A DNA stretch of 5,226 nucleotides from Alphaproteobacteria bacterium. Its GTDB lineage: Bacteria > Pseudomonadota > Alphaproteobacteria > Micavibrionales > Micavibrionaceae. Below are positions 1 through 5,226 of the stretch, piece after piece; the stretch's first letter is position 1, and each line of letters starts with the position of its first letter. The notes under the pieces are model-generated. The model was not told the origin of the DNA and did no database searches. It saw only the letters and a list, made by a program, of their open reading frames with translations. The stretch is taken from assembly GCA_016763095.1 (NCBI GenBank), contig JAESUK010000146.1, forward strand, positions 1-5,226. The letters are read 5' to 3'. Both the position numbers and the translations under genes were made by a program.

Positions 1-41
1 CATTCGGTCAAGTTACATTTGGTATAAATGAGGAGTTTTAA
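1..41 (+). CDS. C-terminal tail of an upstream gene, probably a small baseplate protein (partial)
   Basis: Only the last 12 codons are inside the window. Reading from base 3 gives FGQVTFGINEEF followed by TAA at 39-41. The other two forward frames also stop before base 44 (TAA at 25-27, TGA at 29-31), so the frame is a judgement: this one reads most like a beta-rich protein end and stops 2 bases before the next ATG, matching the tight packing of the other genes. In contractile phages the gene just before a J-like protein is often a gp25/W-like or GP46-like wedge protein, so that is a plausible identity, but nothing in these few residues proves it. Confidence 0.4.
   Translation, partial: FGQVTFGINEEF
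31..35 (+). promoter_or_regulatory. Ribosome binding site of the baseplate J-like gene
   Basis: AGGAG lies 8 bases before the ATG at 44 and overlaps the end of the probable upstream reading frame. It is the strongest Shine-Dalgarno match among the start sites in the window and fixes the start of the J-like protein. Confidence 0.75.
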
Positions 42-43
42 CA

Positions 44-1240
44 ATGGGTGATATATTACCGAGTGGCTTCAAAGGTACCACTGAAAACGAATATTTCGAA
101 AAAGAGAAGGCGTTATATTTAAGCATTGATAGTGATTGGAATTTGGACCCATCAGTACCCGATGGTTTAAAGCTTGCCGCTGATGCTGAAACATTCGTAA
201 CTTTTGATGAGCTTGGTCAGACCGCTTATAACTCAAAGGATCCGGGCAAAGCCAAAGATTTAGAGTTAGACATTATTGGATCATTAACCAATTCCAAACG
301 TGATCAAGGTTCACCGAGTACGGTTGCGCTCACCCTTGGAGGTGTTAACGGTACAATAATTGCTGCAGGTAAGCAGGTTGGCTCTGGCATTGATGGAACT
401 GTTTGGGAAACATTATCACAGGTCACCATTGTTGGCGGTGTTGCTGCAGTATCGGCACAAGCATTGGTCAACGGATCCACTCAAGCAGACATAGGCACAC
501 TTACCGAAATCATTGACACCGTGGGTGGTTGGCAAACTGTCACCAATAACACCGTTGCTCAACCCGGAACGAATGTAGAAACCAATCCAGAATTCAGACT
601 GCGACGGTCTATCACGGTGGGTGCACCGGGTAACAATATGATTGACTCAATGCTTGGATCAATTGGAAACATTGACGGTGTTGGCCTGTTTGCTGTATAC
701 GAGAATTTCACAAGCTTTACTGATACCAACGGCGTACCCGGTCACAGCATGGCAATCATCGTACAGGGTGGAACTGATGAAGATGTAGCGAAAGCTATCT
801 TTATTAAAAAGAACCCCGGTGGTGGGCTATTCGGTGCAGGTGTACCGGTTGTGGTTAACGTTGTTTCATCAGTGCATCCAACCAATGATAAGGACATTAC
901 GTTCGGTCGCCCTACCTTGGACGATGTAGCGGTTGTGGTGAACATTATCAATGATGGCTCACTCGTTGCCAGCACTGAACAAGATGTAAAGGATGCAATA
1001 ATTGAATACGCAATAGGTACGTTGCTTGTTGGTGATGCTGGATTTAATACCACGGGTTTTGACATTGGCGAAGATGTGGCGGTGAGTCGATTGTACACCC
1101 CCATCAACAGCGTCATTGGTGCATTAGGCGGTAGCTATATAACATCCACCACGGTTAACGGTGTGTCATCCATTGTGTCAATTGATTTTGATACGCTATC
1201 CAATTGGTTAGACGAAAATATTATAGTGAGTATCGTATAA
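44..1240 (+). CDS. Baseplate J-like protein (contractile tail baseplate wedge)
   Basis: This 398-residue protein is predicted to be a structural part of the baseplate wedge, the role of P2 gpJ, Mu gp47 and the core of T4 gp6. The sequence follows the known family order: an N-terminal helical stretch with an LELDIIGSLTNSKR segment (about 73-86), a beta-rich part with GSPSTVALTLGGVNGTIIAAG (about 89-109, the usual 'S.V.ltl.G..Gt.ipaG' pattern), then the hallmark GTNVETNPEFRLRR (175-188), a GNIDGVGLFAVYEN segment (208-221), and VPGHSMAIIVQGG (231-243) with DEDVAKAIF (245-253). The rest is an alternating strand/helix region up to 398. There is no signal peptide or membrane segment. The start is set by AGGAG at 31-35, and the stop TAA overlaps the next ATG (TAATG). 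Baseplate J proteins belong to contractile tails, so this gene is the main reason to call the window myovirus-like. Family assignment is from motif recognition; the homolog-specific gene name is not known. Confidence 0.9.
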   Translation: MGDILPSGFKGTTENEYFEKEKALYLSIDSDWNLDPSVPDGLKLAADAETFVTFDELGQTAYNSKDPGKAKDLELDIIGSLTNSKRDQGSPSTVALTLGGVNGTIIAAGKQVGSGIDGTVWETLSQVTIVGGVAAVSAQALVNGSTQADIGTLTEIIDTVGGWQTVTNNTVAQPGTNVETNPEFRLRRSITVGAPGNNMIDSMLGSIGNIDGVGLFAVYENFTSFTDTNGVPGHSMAIIVQGGTDEDVAKAIFIKKNPGGGLFGAGVPVVVNVVSSVHPTNDKDITFGRPTLDDVAVVVNIINDGSLVASTEQDVKDAIIEYAIGTLLVGDAGFNTTGFDIGEDVAVSRLYTPINSVIGALGGSYITSTTVNGVSSIVSIDFDTLSNWLDENIIVSIV

Positions 1241-3525
1241 TGGCGAACACCGGAACGATTAATACAAGTGGTGCTGATGCAACTATGTCTGCAGTGGGTA
1301 CCATTGAAGTCATTTCATCCGTTCCCGGTCCACGGGTATATGCTGAATATCGAACCAAGCCAAAGAATGTAAAATGGTACAACATCGTACCGACCATTGC
1401 TGAATCTAACTTGCAAAAAATGTTCGGAGACATAGCCAAAAGTTATGACATTGATACCAACGTAGAAGAGCAGCTAAATATCATCGGTCGTGTTGTGGTT
1501 CAGAGTCGAGTAGTGGCATTTCCTGTATCGGTTGACCCGGAGGAGTTCGGAGACACAGACGTCGAATTTGGTGACGAAGTTCTCGCAGAATTTGGCGGGC
1601 TTACGTTTACCAATTCAGTGACGTTGACGGATGAAGAGTATAGGCCGTTTCTCAAATCTAAAATTCAACGCAACAATACCAGCGCCACTATTGACGAAAT
1701 CATGACGGCGGTGAACACCACGTTAAGTAACGCCAAAGTTGAAAAACTTATTGATAACGAAGATATGACATTTAGCCTTGTTCTATCTGGTTCATTAACT
1801 GCAACGGAAGTATCACTACTTGCCAGCGCTAATTTTGTACCGCGTCCTCAATGCGTTGGTTATCTTGGTCACGTTTTGGATATAGTCGGAACGATTAATA
1901 CAAGTGGTGCTGATGCAATCATGTCTGCAATAGGTAGCGTTGTATTCGAACATAACAACCTTGGTGTGTTTTCTGTAGTTGGTGACTATATTGCGGCGGG
2001 TGGCGGTTCACCTTTGGGTATTGCTGTAAATAGCAACAATGGTGATGTGTTGCTTAACGATCAACTCGTAGACTTAGTGTTTAAATTAACCGCCGGTGAG
2101 CTACCGTTCTCAACAAGTCCATCAGCGGGTAGTGGTTCAGTTCAAGATTTAGCGATTGATCAAGCCAACGGTGATGTGTACGCGGTTGATGCAATACAAG
2201 ATAAAGCGTATAGGCAAGTGGGTGGCGTTGGTGCGTGGGTTGCATTTGGCTTGTACCCCAATAACAACCCTACTGCAATAGCAGTGAACGCGGATAGTAA
2301 GGACGTATGGGTTTCTGATATTACCGGTGAGGTTTACAAATCAGCAGGCGGTGTTGGTGCATTCACCGAGATTGGAACCTATCCAGATTCAAGCCCTGGT
2401 AGCCTTGATGTTGATTCGACAACCGGGGCGCTATGGATTATTGATACCACATCTGATGTTGTTTATAAGTTGGCTGATGGTTCCACAACTTACGTTGCAA
2501 CCGGTGCATACCCTGGTGGTGGTGGAGTCATTGCGGTGGATAGTTCAAACAGTGATGTATGGGTTCTTGATAACCAAAACAATAGGCTATACGTGTTGAA
2601 ACACAGTGAATGTAATTTTGTTATAGCCGCAGAATTAGCAAACGCACCAAACTTCACAAGCTTAGCTGTTGATCAATCCAACGGTGATTTATGGGCGTTA
2701 GACATTGATGCATTTGACAAAGGTGTTTATAAGTCACCCGGCGTGGCGCAGGGTCAAGCGGTGTGGCTACCACAAGGCATATGGTCGGCGGGTCAACCGG
2801 GTGGCATTGCTGTCAATGGTTCAAACAGTGATGTATGGGTTATTGATTTAGCAGGTAATGACATTTACAAGAAAACATCCGGATCATGTTCTTATGTGCA
2901 AATAGGAACGTACACCGATTTCGACCCGCAATTTATCGCGGTCAATTCGTCCAATAGTGATGTATGGATTACCGACCATGACGGCTTAGGGCCATTCATC
3001 AATAAGCTAACTGGCGGCGCCGGTTCTTATGTGCAAATCGGAACCTACCCCGGAACGCAACCCGGACCCATAGCCGTTAACCCTACCAATGGCGAAGTAT
3101 GGATAGCGGATACTATTGACGATGTTATCTATAAACTTGTGGGCACCACATATACAGCAATCGGAACGTATCCGGGTACCGCGCCAAACGGTATAACTGT
3201 TGATCCTGTAACGGGTCATGTGTGGATTGGTGACGCGGATGCTAATATCGTCTATAGGCTTATAGGTACAACGTATACTGCAGTCGGAACCTATCCGGGC
3301 GGCGGAATACAGGATATACAAATCAATGAAGTTAATAGTGATATTTGGGTATTAGATGGATTTGATGGAACCGTTTATAAATTACCGGGTGGCACCACTG
3401 TCTACAACCTTCAACCGGTACCGCAAAGCATTGAGACACCGGGTGGTATTGCAGTTGATTACGGGACGGGTGCGGTATACTTGTCAAACAGTGGCGACGA
3501 CGAAGAAATTTTAAAACTAAGCTAA
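1240..3525 (+). CDS. DUF2612 baseplate protein fused to a 12-blade NHL-like beta-propeller
   Basis: This protein has 761 residues from the ATG at 1240. That start overlaps the J-like stop by one base (TAATG), with a weak GTGAG at 1226-1230. An in-frame TTG at 1204 lacks a ribosome site and would lie inside the J gene, so it was not used. Residues about 28-212 match DUF2612, a phage tail family of roughly 200 residues usually found beside the J gene. Visible traits are AEYRTKP (35-41), EEQLNIIGR (76-84) with SR at 89-90, EEYRPFLKSKIQRNN (132-146), the DNEDMTFSLVL stretch, and a Pro-Arg-Pro end near 202-204. Residues about 241-761 are twelve blades of about 43 residues with the pattern I-A-V-[ND]..N.DVW..D....VYKL.GG...Y..IGTYPG, close to the NHL/Vgb-type propeller pattern. 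The short Gly-Thr-rich segment at 5-20 is repeated at 217-232, on either side of DUF2612. The likely role is a baseplate component carrying a projecting receptor- or sugar-contact propeller. The propeller ligand is unknown, and no catalytic motif is recognised. Confidence 0.8.
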   Translation: MANTGTINTSGADATMSAVGTIEVISSVPGPRVYAEYRTKPKNVKWYNIVPTIAESNLQKMFGDIAKSYDIDTNVEEQLNIIGRVVVQSRVVAFPVSVDPEEFGDTDVEFGDEVLAEFGGLTFTNSVTLTDEEYRPFLKSKIQRNNTSATIDEIMTAVNTTLSNAKVEKLIDNEDMTFSLVLSGSLTATEVSLLASANFVPRPQCVGYLGHVLDIVGTINTSGADAIMSAIGSVVFEHNNLGVFSVVGDYIAAGGGSPLGIAVNSNNGDVLLNDQLVDLVFKLTAGELPFSTSPSAGSGSVQDLAIDQANGDVYAVDAIQDKAYRQVGGVGAWVAFGLYPNNNPTAIAVNADSKDVWVSDITGEVYKSAGGVGAFTEIGTYPDSSPGSLDVDSTTGALWIIDTTSDVVYKLADGSTTYVATGAYPGGGGVIAVDSSNSDVWVLDNQNNRLYVLKHSECNFVIAAELANAPNFTSLAVDQSNGDLWALDIDAFDKGVYKSPGVAQGQAVWLPQGIWSAGQPGGIAVNGSNSDVWVIDLAGNDIYKKTSGSCSYVQIGTYTDFDPQFIAVNSSNSDVWITDHDGLGPFINKLTGGAGSYVQIGTYPGTQPGPIAVNPTNGEVWIADTIDDVIYKLVGTTYTAIGTYPGTAPNGITVDPVTGHVWIGDADANIVYRLIGTTYTAVGTYPGGGIQDIQINEVNSDIWVLDGFDGTVYKLPGGTTVYNLQPVPQSIETPGGIAVDYGTGAVYLSNSGDDEEILKLS
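1251..1293 (+). repeat. Direct repeat copy 1, before the DUF2612 domain
   Basis: The first 32 bases (1251-1282) are identical to 1887-1918. Two mismatches follow, then nine more identical bases (1285-1293 against 1921-1929), giving 41 of 43 matches. It lies at the very start of the propeller gene and encodes TGTINTSGADATMSA (residues 4-18). The distance between copies is 636 bases, exactly 212 codons, so both copies are read in the same frame. Confidence 0.9.
1887..1929 (+). repeat. Direct repeat copy 2, between the DUF2612 domain and the propeller
   Basis: This is the partner of 1251-1293 (41 of 43 bases identical). It encodes GTINTSGADAIMSA (residues 217-230) and forms the junction between DUF2612 and the first propeller strand. 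Similarity continues weakly for a few bases beyond the repeat (GGTA.C against GGTAGC). Confidence 0.9.
2011..3522 (+). repeat. Twelve beta-propeller blade repeats in the DUF2612 fusion protein
   Basis: The blades occupy residues 258-300, 301-344, 345-386, 387-429, 430-472, 473-520, 521-563, 564-608, 609-649, 650-690, 691-734 and 735-761. They run into each other without linkers. Blade 12 is short (27 residues) and ends after the VYKL-like third strand; the missing fourth strand can be supplied by VFSVVGDYIAAGGG at 243-256, just before blade 1, the usual 'velcro' closure of propellers. Blades 9 and 10 are the most alike (both 41 residues, both with IGTTYTA[IV]GTYPG or LVG equivalent). At the DNA level a perfect 23-base repeat joins blades 5 and 7 (2543-2565 and 2819-2841), and a 16-base one joins the end of blades 7 and 8 (2888-2903 and 3023-3038). 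Confidence 0.85.
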
Positions 3526-3538
3526 CAGGGTATTAAAC

Positions 3539-4783
3539 ATGTCATTACAACGTAATACACACGGTCCATACTTGAACCGCTGGGGTACTCCTACTGCAGG
3601 ACACCCACAAGGTCCGTTTCAAAATAGAACGTCTCCTACGTCACAAGATGGATCATTCAGTGATCAAGCATGGGCTAATGATTGGGATGGATTCATGAGT
3701 TCACTGCTTGACGGTTATGCCCCGCTAGGTGTGACCACTGTAGCCGCTGATGGATCCGTTGACGCTGTTGGCGCAAGTCAATATTTTGACCAGCTTATTG
3801 CATTGATTAATGCCAAGCCCGGATACGCTTCCGGGGATCATGCTGCATCAGCGGATAACGCGGGGATGATTTCACGTGGTTTTGTCCTTGCGAATATTCC
3901 ACCGCTTATACAACCGGTTTACGCTTATTCAGATTTTGTCGCGGTGGGTACATACCCCGGATCATTGGTCACAGGTGTGGCGGTGAACGCTGTTAATAAT
4001 GATGTGTTTGCTACAGATTCAAGTGGTGCAACGGTTTATAAACTTACGGGTGGTTCTGGCACATGGAATGCAATCGGGTCATACCCTGGTGGTTCTGTAG
4101 CTGCAGTAGCAGTTGATGAGACTAGTGGTGACGTATGGGCCATTGATACGGTTGCCAATGTTGTATACAAATTGGTTGGTGGTACGGGTACATTTTCGGC
4201 GCACGGTACATACCCCGATACCAATTTGATAGATATGGCGTTTAACCAAAATACTCAAGACCTGTGGTTAATTAGTTCGGCGGCGGGTGACTCATCCATT
4301 GTGTATAAGCTTCCAATGGGTACGACTACATACAGCGCTACAGGTAGTTACCCTGGTGATAGGGCGCGACGTATCGGGGTCAACTCCGGCAATGATGACG
4401 TGTTTGTTGTTGACATAGTTACCCCTACATCTAACACCACTCACCAAACTGATCAACTATATGTGTTGACGGGCGGTGTTGGTCGATTCAGACAAATACA
4501 ACACATAAACTTTGCGGGCACGCAGCTAGTCGGTATCGCTGTTGACCGTAATAACAATGACTTGCTCGTATCGGACTCAACCGGTGATTCAATATTTTGG
4601 CGCTCATCCCTTGGCACTGAACGATTCATTAATCAAAAGGAATTATCATCAGTATTCGTTGATAGAATAGCGATAAACGATGGCGATAATACTGTCTGGT
4701 TGGCTGATACCACTAATAATGTCGTACTCAAATCAACAAGAACAATCACCACACCTGCAACTGATTGGTATGTTAAGTCATGA
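3539..4783 (+). CDS. Tail fibre-like protein with a six-blade NHL-like beta-propeller
   Basis: This protein has 414 residues. The ATG at 3539 lies 13 bases after the previous stop with a modest AGGG at 3527-3530. Residues 1-125 do not belong to the propeller and look like the N-terminus of phage tail fibre proteins: an early Trp/Pro/Gly/Asn stretch (LNRWGTP, FQNRTSPTSQDG), a WANDWDGFMSSLL segment (45-57), then DGSVDAVGASQYFDQLIALI (71-90), a pattern common in fibre attachment regions. Residues 131-414 hold six blades related to those of the gene before it: VTGVAVN (144-150), VAAVAVD, LIDMAFN, ARRIGVN, LVGIAVD and VDRIAIN begin them, each followed by D[VL][WF]..D and VYKL-like strands. Blades 1-2 match the repeat pattern closely; blades 4-6 are more divergent, and blade 4 carries an insertion. 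There is no signal peptide. The gene ends in an ATGA overlap with the M23 peptidase gene. The likely role is a host-contact fibre or spike attached to the baseplate; the receptor is unknown. It could instead be a baseplate decoration protein. Confidence 0.7.
   Translation: MSLQRNTHGPYLNRWGTPTAGHPQGPFQNRTSPTSQDGSFSDQAWANDWDGFMSSLLDGYAPLGVTTVAADGSVDAVGASQYFDQLIALINAKPGYASGDHAASADNAGMISRGFVLANIPPLIQPVYAYSDFVAVGTYPGSLVTGVAVNAVNNDVFATDSSGATVYKLTGGSGTWNAIGSYPGGSVAAVAVDETSGDVWAIDTVANVVYKLVGGTGTFSAHGTYPDTNLIDMAFNQNTQDLWLISSAAGDSSIVYKLPMGTTTYSATGSYPGDRARRIGVNSGNDDVFVVDIVTPTSNTTHQTDQLYVLTGGVGRFRQIQHINFAGTQLVGIAVDRNNNDLLVSDSTGDSIFWRSSLGTERFINQKELSSVFVDRIAINDGDNTVWLADTTNNVVLKSTRTITTPATDWYVKS
3968..4780 (+). 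repeat. Six beta-propeller blade repeats in the fibre-like protein
   Basis: The blades occupy residues 144-186, 187-229, 230-275, 276-329, 330-373 and 374-414. A strand FVAVGTYPG (133-141) sits just before blade 1 and matches the fourth strand of the blades in the preceding gene, so it may complete the ring with blade 6. Six blades is the usual number for NHL propellers. Blade 4 is about 11 residues longer than the others because of a polar Thr/Ser/Asn/His loop at about 294-304. Confidence 0.8.
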
Positions 4784-5223
4784 ATAACGTTCTCGTTGTT
4801 CGTGGTTGGGATGCACAAGGGGGTGGGTTTTTCCACGCCCCTCGTGGTGACTATAAACATCAGGGGATTGATATTGTATGCCATGCTAATGAAGCGGTAT
4901 GCGCGCTGCAGTCGGGCAAGGTTGTACGCCTTGGTCAATGCTACAAAAATAAATATAAGGACCGTAAACATCTACGCCTTATTGAAATTCTTAGCGCTAA
5001 TGGTGATCGTTGGCGTTATCTGTATACGGCTCCCCTGGTCGATGTTGATGACGTTGTGGAACGAGGTCAAATCATCGGATCATCCCAAGGACTGACTACA
5101 ATTTTTGAAGGCATTACACAGCATTATCATTTTGAAATCATGCCGCCCGGTGGCTGGAAAGTACCGTGTATTAATCCCGTACCCATTTTAGAAGGTCTAG
5201 GTTATGTCATCCGATCCAATTAG
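4780..5223 (+). CDS. M23-family peptidoglycan endopeptidase (phage lysin)
   Basis: This 147-residue protein is predicted to be a zinc metallopeptidase that cuts peptide cross-bridges or stem peptides of peptidoglycan. It consists of little more than the M23 (lysostaphin/LytM-type) domain. The first motif H-x-x-x-D is H27-Q-G-I-D31; the second, H-x-H, is H115-Y-H117 followed by FEI. H27, D31 and H117 are the expected zinc ligands and H115 a catalytic residue. Between them are the usual ALQSGKVVRLG strand (42-52) and VVERGQIIG (92-100). The position normally held by the second catalytic His of the Y-x-H motif reads Y80-L-Y82-T, with Tyr instead. Four cysteines are present (C34, C41, C54, C130). 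There is no signal peptide or membrane segment, so export would need a holin, or delivery within the virion. The start overlaps the preceding stop (ATGA) with no clear ribosome site, suggesting translational coupling. Placement after fibre genes fits either an endolysin or a tail-associated lysin. Confidence 0.85.
   Translation: MNNVLVVRGWDAQGGGFFHAPRGDYKHQGIDIVCHANEAVCALQSGKVVRLGQCYKNKYKDRKHLRLIEILSANGDRWRYLYTAPLVDVDDVVERGQIIGSSQGLTTIFEGITQHYHFEIMPPGGWKVPCINPVPILEGLGYVIRSN
5191..5195 (+). promoter_or_regulatory. Ribosome binding site for the gene starting at 5204
   Basis: GAAGG lies 8 bases before the ATG at 5204, inside the coding region of the M23 peptidase. It is the main support for the truncated downstream gene. 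Confidence 0.55.
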
Positions 5224-5226
5224 CGC
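5204..5226 (+). CDS. Start of a further gene overlapping the peptidase (partial)
   Basis: ATG at 5204 opens a frame reading MSSDPIS that runs off the window. It overlaps the end of the M23 gene by 20 bases in another frame and has a well-spaced GAAGG before it. By position it could be a holin, a spanin or another lysis or tail gene, but seven residues give no identity. Confidence 0.55.

Noticed and set aside
742..1116. Minus-strand open frame of 124 codons
   Set aside because: It lies opposite the well-recognised J-like gene, and its Thr/Ser/Pro-rich product looks like a reverse-strand shadow with no family resemblance.
1204..1239. Earlier in-frame TTG start for the DUF2612-propeller gene
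   Set aside because: It lies inside the J-like coding region, has no ribosome site before it, and adds a basic stretch unlike the family. The ATG at 1240 overlapping the J stop is the natural start.
1416..1421. Run of A residues as a possible frameshift site
   Set aside because: The frame continues uninterrupted through DUF2612 and the propeller, and no overlapping frame of interest follows.
1251..1929. Template/variable repeat pair of a diversity-generating retroelement
   Set aside because: The two copies differ at only two bases and not mainly at adenines, both are coding in the same gene, and no reverse transcriptase gene is present in the window.
2327..2599. Plus-strand open frame of 90 codons inside the propeller
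   Set aside because: It is an out-of-frame reading of the blade repeats, with no start signal and no recognisable domain.
3007..3321. Minus-strand open frame of 104 codons with internal similarity
   Set aside because: Its repetitive look comes from the blade repeats on the opposite strand. It is Cys/Arg/Ile-rich and resembles no known protein.
4633..4971. Minus-strand open frame of 112 codons with a hydrophobic start (possible holin)
   Set aside because: It runs antisense across the junction of the fibre and M23 genes, in a region where all other genes are on the + strand, and no second membrane segment or ribosome site supports it.
4796..5095. Plus-strand open frame of 99 codons with hydrophobic stretches inside the M23 gene
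   Set aside because: It is tempting as an embedded holin or spanin, but it covers the conserved M23 motifs, has no clear ribosome site, and its composition is that of an out-of-frame translation.

Overview
The window looks like part of the tail (baseplate to fibre to lysis) module of a contractile-tailed bacteriophage or prophage. A phage-derived tail particle (tailocin) cannot be excluded, because no capsid, terminase or replication gene is in view. All real genes lie on the + strand, are packed end to end with overlaps or gaps of a few bases, and leave no long non-coding stretch. The host cannot be named. The base composition is moderate (estimated by eye, not computed), and start signals are of Gram-negative bacterial phage type, some strong (AGGAG) and some weak with stop/start overlaps. 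No tRNA, CRISPR, integrase, transposase or terminator was seen.

Layout from left to right. (1) The last dozen codons of an upstream gene, probably another small baseplate protein. (2) A Baseplate J-like protein (44-1240). (3) A 761-residue protein (1240-3525) that joins a DUF2612 baseplate domain to a very regular run of twelve NHL-like beta-propeller blades. The DUF2612 domain is bracketed by two nearly identical 43-bp direct repeats. (4) A 414-residue fibre-like protein (3539-4783) with a phage-fibre-type N-terminus followed by six blades of the same propeller family. (5) A small M23-family peptidase (4780-5223), the likely endolysin or tail-associated cell-wall hydrolase. (6) The first codons of a further gene (5204 onward) that overlaps the peptidase gene by 20 bases.

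How the genes probably work together (inference): the J-like protein and the DUF2612 domain build the baseplate wedge. The two propeller-bearing proteins project from it as fibre or receptor-contact parts. The M23 peptidase cuts peptidoglycan during entry or release. The most noteworthy feature is the pair of adjacent, related propeller proteins with 12 and 6 blades, the first fused directly to a baseplate domain. The blade families and the flanking DNA repeats suggest a receptor-contact module that grows and is exchanged by recombination.
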